Below, piece by piece: positions 1 through 6,126 of a stretch of 6,906 nucleotides of DNA. This DNA is from Candidatus Gastranaerophilales bacterium (lineage in GTDB: Bacteria > Cyanobacteriota > Vampirovibrionia > Gastranaerophilales > Gastranaerophilaceae). Location: the NCBI GenBank assembly GCA_947624665.1, contig CANQLK010000091.1, positions 1-6,906 on the forward strand, given 5' to 3'. The translations under genes and the position numbers were made by a program. The notes below the pieces were generated by a model. The model was not told the DNA's origin, made no database searches, and saw only the letters and a program-made list of their open reading frames with translations. Position 1 is the first letter of the stretch. The number at the start of each line of letters is the position of its first letter.

Positions 1-1
1 A

Positions 2-541
2 AAAGAGGCAAATAAAGAAGCGGTAACGGAACGATTTTATTCATCCGATGAATTTATATCGAAATATCTTCCGGATATAGATGCAGATACAAAAACCGAT
101 TTGGCATCTAAATCAATGGCACAAATAAAAGAATATTATGACAGTTTACATCCTGATGATAAAAATACGGTTGTAAAAGTTAATCCGGTTGTCAAAGAAG
201 GTGAAAAAACTCTGACAGACCCGAATTGTACGGATATTAAATATATTCAAAAAATGCTGACAACGGGTGAATGGACAATTCAAAAAAAGGATTCCGAAAC
301 TTGGAACGATTATATGTGGCAAGGCTCAACAAGCATTTCGGAAGTTTATGATACCTCTGATGATGCGGCAGCTGAGGCTCAGTATGAGGCAGATATGCTG
401 GATCTTCAAAAAAGAGATAAAATTCTTGAATTGAGGCTTGAACAGATTCAAACGGAACAAGATTCGGTTGAAACGGAAATAGAATCCGTTAAAAAGATTA
501 TTGATAAAAATATAGAAGGTTCATTTAAAACTTTTGCTTAG
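2..541 (+). CDS. Coiled-coil protein of unknown function, 5'-truncated by the window edge
   Basis: The frame is open from base 2 to the TAG at 539-541, giving 179 visible residues, so the true start lies left of the window; an internal TTG at 101 is not a credible start because coding continues upstream without a stop. The visible part is hydrophilic, with no membrane segment. A Trp-containing central part (GEWTIQKKD, then ETWNDYMWQGS) precedes a SISEVYDTSDDAAAEA segment. About 50 residues of heptad-like coiled coil follow (about 123-173), rich in Gln, Glu and Leu, and the protein ends NIEGSFKTFA. I recall this type of ending from uncharacterised proteins of Vampirovibrionia-like genomes, but I cannot name a family or function. 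A helical C-terminus ending in Phe is also seen in some flagellin-like or secreted filament proteins, which is only an analogy. The stop overlaps the stop of the convergent asparaginase gene. Confidence 0.8.
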   Translation, partial: KEANKEAVTERFYSSDEFISKYLPDIDADTKTDLASKSMAQIKEYYDSLHPDDKNTVVKVNPVVKEGEKTLTDPNCTDIKYIQKMLTTGEWTIQKKDSETWNDYMWQGSTSISEVYDTSDDAAAEAQYEADMLDLQKRDKILELRLEQIQTEQDSVETEIESVKKIIDKNIEGSFKTFA

Positions 542-1536
542 TTTAAATTGAAACAATCTGTAATTTCTCCAACAATTTCTCCATTTTGACAAGATATTTT
601 GTTGTTATATATTTTACTTAATTGGCAGGACTCAACCATTTCAAGTGTCTGCCAATTAAGTTGTAATAAAGCATTAACGGTAACAACAGTTCTTGCTTCC
701 ATATTGGAATCTGCAATTTTAACAACTATACATTCTTCTTTATCAGGATTAACAACAACACACAAACCGCAAGCACCTACTTTGGCAATCAGATGATTTT
801 TTGAAGCGGCTATGATTTCCGAATCAAGCCTATAATTTCCGCCTATATGATAAGGATAATTTAAAAATGCCTGTTTTATTCTTTCATACTTCGGATTGCA
901 GAACAGATTTAAAAATCCCCTGCCTAATGTTTCAAGATTAGTAGCTATTACAGGCAGTGTACAGCCGTCTTTACTTATAATAATATCTTTTTCGTCTGTT
1001 TCGCATAGTCTGCATACATTATTTATTATTAGTGAAGAAAGAGGATGGTTAATGTCAGTATAATTTTTTATATCATACCCTTTTTCTTTGCATACAAGAA
1101 GCATTGCAGAATGCTTTCCCGAACAATTATTATGTATTTTCCCCGGCTGTTCGTTATTTAATATAAGCTTTTTTTGTTCATCTTTGCTCAAAGGTTCATG
1201 ACAGGAACAAAGTAAATCATTTTCGCAAAATCCGCCTTTCCTTAAAACAGAAAGCACGTTTTTTTGATGAATTTCATCTCCCGTATGAGAAGCACAGCAA
1301 AGGGCTATTTCTTCTAATGATAAATTATATTTTTTATCGATTCCTAAATCTGTTAAAATGGCAGCCTGCAATGGTTTCATGCACGAACGATGATAAAATT
1401 TATAATTATTATCATTCCCTATCTTTTTTATTACCCCTTTTTTATTCATGTGCAAAATTATTCCAAAATGGATTTGTTCAACAAGTCCGTTTCTGATATA
1501 TTTCAATAATGCACTATATTCAGGTTCTTTTATCAT
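538..1536 (-). CDS. L-asparaginase II (R. etli-type, Asparaginase_II family)
   Basis: Predicted to hydrolyse L-asparagine to aspartate and ammonia in the cytoplasm; no signal peptide or membrane helix is visible. At 332 residues it is of normal length for the family. The family landmarks are all present and in order: VEQIHFG (19-25), HRSCMKP with Ser51 and Lys54, CASHTG with Ser83, HNNCSGKH with Cys138 and Lys141, DGCTLP with Cys192, and VVKIAD with Lys273. In the R. etli enzyme ReAV the equivalents (Ser48/Lys51, Ser80, Cys135, Lys138, Cys189, Lys263) form two Ser-Lys pairs and a zinc site. Up to Cys192 the spacing matches with a constant offset of 3, so the enzyme should be active. The protein is unusually Cys-rich (18 residues), which suits a reducing cytoplasm. 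The ATG at 1536 lies close before the conserved N-terminal motif and behind a good promoter, but has no clear Shine-Dalgarno site. It is not related to AnsA/AnsB of E. coli. Confidence 0.93.
   Translation of the reverse strand: MIKEPEYSALLKYIRNGLVEQIHFGIILHMNKKGVIKKIGNDNNYKFYHRSCMKPLQAAILTDLGIDKKYNLSLEEIALCCASHTGDEIHQKNVLSVLRKGGFCENDLLCSCHEPLSKDEQKKLILNNEQPGKIHNNCSGKHSAMLLVCKEKGYDIKNYTDINHPLSSLIINNVCRLCETDEKDIIISKDGCTLPVIATNLETLGRGFLNLFCNPKYERIKQAFLNYPYHIGGNYRLDSEIIAASKNHLIAKVGACGLCVVVNPDKEECIVVKIADSNMEARTVVTVNALLQLNWQTLEMVESCQLSKIYNNKISCQNGEIVGEITDCFNLN
616..661. repeat. Perfect 13-bp inverted repeat inside the asparaginase gene
   Basis: ACTTAATTGGCAG (616-628) is repeated as its exact reverse complement at 649-661, with a 20-base spacer. 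It lies within the last fifth of the asparaginase coding sequence, spanning about codons 292-307. It could fold into a stable hairpin in transcripts of either strand. Neither side is followed by a U-tract, so it is not a standard intrinsic terminator. Confidence 0.75.
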
Positions 1537-1614
1537 AATTAATATTCTATATTAAATATAAAATTATGATAAGATATAAACAATAAAGAAAAGTAATATT
1601 GAAAGAGAGAATTA
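1537..1614. promoter_or_regulatory. Divergent promoter region between asparaginase and membrane protein genes
   Basis: These 78 bases are the only space between two divergently transcribed genes and must hold the start signals of the minus-strand gene and probably of the plus-strand gene. On the plus strand the best guess is TTAAAT (1552-1557), 17 bases, TATAAA (1575-1580), a weak match that overlaps the minus-strand promoter. A purine run GAAAGAGAGA (1601-1610) before the ATG at 1615 is the likely ribosome site of the plus gene. No convincing operator palindrome is visible. Confidence 0.4.
1555..1583 (-). promoter_or_regulatory. Sigma-70-type promoter of the asparaginase gene
   Basis: Read on the minus strand, TTGTTT (1583-1578) is followed after exactly 17 bases by TATATT (1560-1555). 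This would start transcription near 1548, only about 12 bases before the ATG at 1536, so the mRNA leader would be very short and without a purine-rich ribosome site. AT-rich DNA throws up such boxes by chance, which limits confidence. Confidence 0.45.
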
Positions 1615-3249
1615 ATGAAAAAATATTTCTATTTCATGCTCTATTTTATAGTTTCAGCTGCATTAATAATATTAATGATAAAAGAATGCAGATATAATAT
1701 GTTTTCGGGAGATGATTTCGGATATGCATTTTCTGACGATATATTTTCAACATTATTTGGCGGATGTAGAGATACCCACGGAGGCGGATATTTGGGTTAT
1801 TTCTTGTGTCAGTTCTTTTGTTTCTTCCTTCCGTTAAAATTGAATATTCATCCTTCAGATTTTATATGCAGTCCGACTCACAGTATAATTAAAGGTCTTT
1901 TTGCCTGCTCAATTATTTTAATTACTGCAAATTATATAAATTTTTATAAAAAAGATATTTCAAATAAATTCTTTTGCTATTTCTTTGTGACTTTATATTT
2001 TCTTTATTCGGTAGTTCTTTGCGAATCAAAAATATTCGAAATTAATTATAATTTTTACAGATATGTACTTTCATTATTGTTTTTTGGAGTATTTGTTCAT
2101 TTCATTTTAAAAAATGTACTTAATAAAGAATATAAATTAAATAAAATAATGCTGCCTATTGCTTGTATATGTGCCTTTATAACAGGTACATCAAGTGAAA
2201 TATTATTTTTTACCTCAGCAACTTTTGTCGGACTTATATTTATTTATAATCTGATTATTCTTCTTATTTCTAAAATAAAGAAAGATATAAAACTAAAAGA
2301 CGAATATAAACTAAATCTGAATTTTAATTTTTATCTGCCTGTATTATGTTTGTATACGGCAATATACATGTTTATTAATAATAAAGGTTATAAAATAGTT
2401 GCAAATTCCAGAGGGATGGATGATATAGTTATAAATTTTGATATACTTAAAGAATTTATATATTATTATATTCAAATATATTTTAAATATGATATTTTAT
2501 ATTGGTTAATATATATCCCTGTTTTTGCTGCAGCATTTTATTATGCATATAAAAATAAAGAAATAAAAAATGTAATTTTGCCGCTTTTTATAAATATCAG
2601 TGTTTTAACCGTTATATTTTCCCTTATTTTATGCGGGAAAACAAATGAAGAAATGTCAATATCTTTATTTCCTGATTGCAAATATTTTTTATCTCATTGC
2701 AACGTAGTATTTATATATAAAATGATTTCGATTTATCCTTTTATATTATTATTAAGTTATCTTATTAAAAATAATGAAAAAACAAAATATATATTATATT
2801 GTATAATAGGATTTTTAGTATTTTATTTCGTTAATAATAATAAATTAGTTAATTTTATAAAAGAGGTTCCTGTGCAACCCAGAAAAGAATTTTATATTGC
2901 GGAAAAAATTCTCAGATATGAATATTTACTAAATGAAAGGCCGTATCTTCCTTATTCTGAGCAAATGAAATTTGATGATTTGGGCTATTTACGATGGGCA
3001 GACGAAAATAAAAAATGTTTGGATTTTTGGGATTTTTGGTGTGATATATATATCCATCATTATTATCCGCAGATATACAAAGATTTTGAATCAGTAAAAA
3101 AAGGATATTGCGTATCGGAAGATGCCTATGAAAGATATCTGGAAAAGGGCGGGAAATTCACTGAAGAAGAATTAAAAGATATAAAATTCCAAAGATTATT
3201 AAATGATGATTTTGTAAAAGGAAACATTGATATTAAAGATATAGAATAG
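1615..3249 (+). CDS. Polytopic membrane protein, possible GT-C-type glycosyltransferase
   Basis: A 544-residue integral membrane protein with about 10 to 12 predicted helices (by eye near 4-23, 58-75, 91-110, 117-136, 148-167, 178-198, 199-220, 239-255, 293-312, 318-340, 365-384, 391-407). A soluble C-terminal tail of about 135 residues follows. Right after the first helix comes FSGDDFGYAFSDD, with paired aspartates at 33-34. A di-acidic motif at the start of the first outer loop is the hallmark of GT-C enzymes, which use lipid-linked sugars, and of related DUF6056-like proteins. GTSSE (191-195) in a mid-protein helix boundary also recalls such families. The tail is rich in Tyr, Trp and acidic residues (DFWDFWCDIYIHHYYP at 470-485) and carries YLEKGGKFTEEELKD (508-522). 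Codon use is extremely AT-rich. Start ATG 1615 is followed at once by a basic residue pair and helix 1. The membrane call is secure; the enzymatic class is tentative, and a transporter or polymerase-like role is not excluded. Confidence 0.85.
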   Translation: MKKYFYFMLYFIVSAALIILMIKECRYNMFSGDDFGYAFSDDIFSTLFGGCRDTHGGGYLGYFLCQFFCFFLPLKLNIHPSDFICSPTHSIIKGLFACSIILITANYINFYKKDISNKFFCYFFVTLYFLYSVVLCESKIFEINYNFYRYVLSLLFFGVFVHFILKNVLNKEYKLNKIMLPIACICAFITGTSSEILFFTSATFVGLIFIYNLIILLISKIKKDIKLKDEYKLNLNFNFYLPVLCLYTAIYMFINNKGYKIVANSRGMDDIVINFDILKEFIYYYIQIYFKYDILYWLIYIPVFAAAFYYAYKNKEIKNVILPLFINISVLTVIFSLILCGKTNEEMSISLFPDCKYFLSHCNVVFIYKMISIYPFILLLSYLIKNNEKTKYILYCIIGFLVFYFVNNNKLVNFIKEVPVQPRKEFYIAEKILRYEYLLNERPYLPYSEQMKFDDLGYLRWADENKKCLDFWDFWCDIYIHHYYPQIYKDFESVKKGYCVSEDAYERYLEKGGKFTEEELKDIKFQRLLNDDFVKGNIDIKDIE

Positions 3250-3316
3250 GAATTATTAAATCAAAGTTTTTTCAAATTCCATTGAGTGTATGATTTTTAA
3301 TTACAGTTCAATATTG

Positions 3317-3322
3317 TATAAT
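3317..3322 (+). promoter_or_regulatory. Probable -10 box of the mosaic HerA-like gene
   Basis: A perfect TATAAT sits 42 bases before the ATG at 3365, within the 115-base gap after the membrane protein gene. The -35 position (TTTTTA, 3294-3299, spacer 17) is a poor match. Initiation would fall near 3329, giving a leader of about 36 bases. No terminator separates this gene from the upstream one, so read-through is also possible. Confidence 0.4.
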
Positions 3323-3329
3323 AATTTTG

Positions 3330-3340
3330 CACAAATTGTG
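3330..3340. promoter_or_regulatory. Small palindrome at the predicted transcription start (operator candidate)
   Basis: CACAA-A-TTGTG is a perfect 5-bp inverted repeat around one central base. It lies 7 bases after the TATAAT box, at the expected start site, where a repressor could block RNA polymerase. An 8-bp palindrome, GTTTAAAC (3340-3347), abuts it. Short AT-rich palindromes arise by chance, so this is a candidate only. Confidence 0.25.
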
Positions 3341-3356
3341 TTTAAACTGTTAAATT

Positions 3357-3361
3357 GAGGT
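3357..3361 (+). promoter_or_regulatory. Ribosome binding site of the mosaic gene
   Basis: GAGGT lies 3 bases before the ATG at 3365. The match to the anti-Shine-Dalgarno sequence is good and the spacing rather short. It supports the ATG at 3365, whose product begins directly with a beta-rich HAS-barrel-like segment. Confidence 0.55.
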
Positions 3362-3364
3362 CGT

Positions 3365-6067
3365 ATGCAGCTTTTAGAAGTAAAAGGGAACATAGCAAAA
3401 ATAGTATATAATCCGGCAGAAAATCATTTGCTGCCGTCTGATTTTTTGCTTATAGAAGATTCAAACCAAAAATTAATTGCGCAGATAATTAACATTGCAA
3501 CGACACAAAATTCTTCAAATAATTTGGCTGCTTTAAGATTACTGTTATCTATCGATGAAAAAGATAATCTGTCGTTTTATAACGGATATATTCCTTTAAA
3601 ATCAGCAGATATTATATATATAAAACCGGATGAAATAATAGAACTTATAAAAGGTGAAGAAAACATATATTTAGGCAATTTGTCGAATCATAACGAATGC
3701 TTTGTAAAAGTTCCGATTTCATGTGTCGATGACAGAATTTATATACAATCCGACAGGTTTGATAAAGTAAAAGTATTTATTCAAAATATAGCTTCCGAGC
3801 TTATATCCCAAAATAAAAAAGTGGTAATAATAGATTTCTACGGACAATATAGTTCAATAAAAGATGCACCCAGAATTAAAATTACGGAAAGTTTTAAGTT
3901 CCCTTTAAACATTAATGCGTTTAATAATATATTGGAATATGATACCAAAGATTGTCCGTTGGAAGATAAAGCAGTAATACAAAGTATAGTTCTTGAATTG
4001 CGAGAATATATAAAAACAGTTGAAAATCATTTTTTGCCGTTCACACTGTTTAAAACTGTAATAGATAAGGAATTCAGTGCAAATCCTATATCAGGGTTAA
4101 TGCTTTTACGGAATAAATTATGGTTGTACGCTCAGGAAGGTATATTTGCCGAAGGAAAATCGGATTTTGAAATTGTTAATAAAATATTGGATAATCAAAA
4201 TATTTTAATTATTGATGCTTCCGCATTGGAATCAAAATGGTACAAATATGCACTCCAAACCATTCTAGGGTTAATTAATAAAAACTGTTATTTGGCATTC
4301 TCTCTAAATGATATGGAGGCGGATAAAAAATCCATTATTTCTTTGTACGGAAAAAACGGAATTATTCCGATAATAAGTACAACTTACGACAGTAAATACA
4401 GACAGATATTGAAATCTTTATGCAAAAACCAAATTCTTTTTAAACCGTCGAAGTCAACAAATGATGAAGAACCATATAATTCGTTCATAAACAGAATAAA
4501 CTCCGGCGATTATATTTTGTATGGAGAATCAACTCTTTATATCCCGCTGCTTTTGGAGTTACAATCATTTGATAATAAAACAAAAGAAGCGGTAAATCAA
4601 AATGAAATTACAAAAGAGGTAGACAGGTTTTTATCTGCGCCAAAAAAAATTATTCCGGATAAAGCGAAAATAATTACTGAAGAACAAATAAGTACAGTAT
4701 CGGAAGAATTTAAAGATACGGAAACGGAAATATCAGAAATAGATGACGATTTTACCGATGATGATTTGGATTTTTTAGACTCAAAAAATGATGAAAGAGT
4801 TTCATATTCTGATATACAAAATAAAAATGACAATACAACAAGCCAAGAAATAACTTATGATGTGTTTAGTCCCGTATCAGACAATCGAAATACAAGTACG
4901 GTGGAAGTAGAAGAGACAGAATTCTCTAATAAATCGCAAGCTCCGTTAACTGTTCAGCAGGATGGATTTTTAAGCGGAATAAATACTGATAGCGAAATTT
5001 CCGGTTGTGATGATGATATGCTTACCGATAATACTGAAATCGGCGATATCAATATCGCAAAAGAAACCGAAAACGATATATTTAGTACTGCAGATGACAT
5101 AATTACGGAAAACACTGATGCGGAACCGGATACGATATCCGATAATAACATTAATGATATTTTGTTCGAAATTGAGGAACAACAGGAAAATCAATTAAAT
5201 AAAGATACGGAATTTCAAGAGCTTGAATCGGTTCAAAAAGAAGAACAATTACTGTCAGTTGATACCGAACTCGAACAACCCGAATTGCAAATAGAGGAAA
5301 TAAATCCGATAGATGAAGAACCCGAGCTGCAAATACAGGAAATAAAATCTGAAGATGAAGATTTTCAAATTAAGGAAGTAAATTCAAACGATGAAGAATT
5401 GCAGGTTCAGGAAGAAAACTCGGAAGATGAAGAGTTGCAGATTCAGAAAGTGAAATCTGATAATGAAGAAGAAAAACAGGTAATATTGGAAACTTCAAAA
5501 CTTTCTGAGGAACAAGAAGAAATCCAAAACGAAAAAAATCCGAAAAATAATTTAGAAGATAATAATGAAGTAATTACGGAAACAGAATCTGTTGAAAATA
5601 GCTTAGAAGAGATACAAGAAGAAAAAACGGAAAAATCAACAATCGAGGAAGATAACGAAAGTGAAAAAGATAACTCTTTATTGTCCCTTGACGATGTAAT
5701 AACCGAAATTGAAGAAAAAGTTACGAACGGTGAATATGATAAAACTCAAGAAGAGAGCGAAGAAGAGTCAGAAACGGCAGAGGAAATAAAAGAAGAGGAA
5801 AAAGAAGCCCCGCCGATAAAAGCTGAGATAAAAGAGAAAGAAACACCAAAACTCCCTTATTATGAGGCAGATACAAATAAAGAAGAAATGGAAAATAAAA
5901 TAGAATTCAAAGCAGGCGATAAAGTATACCATCCTAAGCACGGAAACGGCATAATAAAGGGGTTTGCAAGATACAGTAATAATAAAATATTCTGCCGAAT
6001 AGAATTCGAAGATGAGGGAATAAGAATACTTGAGCCGTTAGTATCGGGATTAAAGAAGATATCGTAA
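3365..6067 (+). CDS. HerA-like pseudo-ATPase with long acidic linker and C-terminal Tudor/CarD-like domain
   Basis: A 900-residue soluble mosaic. Residues 1-90 are beta-rich and resemble the HAS barrel that opens HerA-family translocases. IYLGNL (101-106) matches the strand that leads into the HerA ATPase core. Residues 124-162 keep the core's layout up to VVIIDFYGQY (153-162), the counterpart of the family's hhhhDxHGEY. The stretch where the P-loop GxTGSGKS should be reads SDRFDKVK (129-136). Later landmarks also align loosely: IIPIISTTYD (333-342) sits where IxxISQRP is expected, and INSGDYILYGES (378-389) where LxxGEALxxGE is. The catalytic Glu-Glu-Ala-His is not recognisable. Residues about 403-845 are a low-complexity Asp/Glu/Ser/Asn linker, probably disordered. 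Residues 848-900 (FKAGDKVYHPKHGNGIIKG onward) form an SH3-like domain resembling the PcrA/UvrD tail or the CarD N-terminus, both RNA polymerase-binding folds. ATP hydrolysis is unlikely; a scaffold or tether role is inference. Domain calls are by eye. Confidence 0.8.
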   Translation: MQLLEVKGNIAKIVYNPAENHLLPSDFLLIEDSNQKLIAQIINIATTQNSSNNLAALRLLLSIDEKDNLSFYNGYIPLKSADIIYIKPDEIIELIKGEENIYLGNLSNHNECFVKVPISCVDDRIYIQSDRFDKVKVFIQNIASELISQNKKVVIIDFYGQYSSIKDAPRIKITESFKFPLNINAFNNILEYDTKDCPLEDKAVIQSIVLELREYIKTVENHFLPFTLFKTVIDKEFSANPISGLMLLRNKLWLYAQEGIFAEGKSDFEIVNKILDNQNILIIDASALESKWYKYALQTILGLINKNCYLAFSLNDMEADKKSIISLYGKNGIIPIISTTYDSKYRQILKSLCKNQILFKPSKSTNDEEPYNSFINRINSGDYILYGESTLYIPLLLELQSFDNKTKEAVNQNEITKEVDRFLSAPKKIIPDKAKIITEEQISTVSEEFKDTETEISEIDDDFTDDDLDFLDSKNDERVSYSDIQNKNDNTTSQEITYDVFSPVSDNRNTSTVEVEETEFSNKSQAPLTVQQDGFLSGINTDSEISGCDDDMLTDNTEIGDINIAKETENDIFSTADDIITENTDAEPDTISDNNINDILFEIEEQQENQLNKDTEFQELESVQKEEQLLSVDTELEQPELQIEEINPIDEEPELQIQEIKSEDEDFQIKEVNSNDEELQVQEENSEDEELQIQKVKSDNEEEKQVILETSKLSEEQEEIQNEKNPKNNLEDNNEVITETESVENSLEEIQEEKTEKSTIEEDNESEKDNSLLSLDDVITEIEEKVTNGEYDKTQEESEEESETAEEIKEEEKEAPPIKAEIKEKETPKLPYYEADTNKEEMENKIEFKAGDKVYHPKHGNGIIKGFARYSNNKIFCRIEFEDEGIRILEPLVSGLKKIS
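5279..5470 (+). repeat. Five tandem 12-14-residue acidic repeats inside the mosaic protein linker
   Basis: Two units of 14 codons (5279-5320, 5321-5362) are followed by three of 12 codons (5363-5398, 5399-5434, 5435-5470), coding residues 639-702. The consensus is roughly (PE)LQIQEhxSxDEE; examples are PELQIEEINPIDEE, LQVQEENSEDEE and LQIQKVKSDNEE. The DNA copies have diverged while the protein pattern of a hydrophobic-Gln-hydrophobic core and an acidic end persists, which suggests an old duplication kept by selection on the peptide. Confidence 0.85.
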
Positions 6068-6079
6068 AAAGATATAGTA

Positions 6080-6106
6080 AAAAAGCCGCATTTTATGCGG
6101 CTTTTT
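6080..6106. terminator. Bidirectional intrinsic terminator
   Basis: A perfect 12-bp stem (6080-6091 with 6095-6106) closes a 3-base TTT loop. The core is GCCGCAT/ATGCGGC, flanked by five A on the left and five T on the right, so it ends in a U-tract whichever strand is transcribed. It begins 13 bases after the stop of the mosaic gene and 21 bases beyond the stop of the convergent HEAT gene, and so serves both. Confidence 0.92.
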
Positions 6107-6126
6107 ACATTACGAATGTCAGGATT

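Noticed and set aside
101..541. TTG at 101 as the start of the first gene
   Set aside because: The same frame is open without stops to base 2 and reads as normal protein, so the gene is cut by the window edge.
616..661. The 13-bp inverted repeat as an intrinsic terminator
   Set aside because: No run of T follows the stem on either strand; it is kept as an unexplained repeat instead.
599..796. Plus-strand reading frame opposite the asparaginase gene
   Set aside because: It has no ribosome site and lies entirely antisense to a gene with clear family motifs.
3249..3280. Hairpin GGAATT...AATTCC after the membrane protein gene as a terminator
   Set aside because: Only 6 bp of stem around a 20-base loop and no U-tract directly after it.
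3327..3355. Second promoter TTGCAC-17-TTAAAT
   Set aside because: It would start RNA at about the ribosome site of the gene; the TATAAT at 3317 is better placed.
4597..5194. Serine- and isoleucine-rich minus-strand reading frames
   Set aside because: They are mirror images of the Asp/Glu-rich linker codons of the plus-strand gene.
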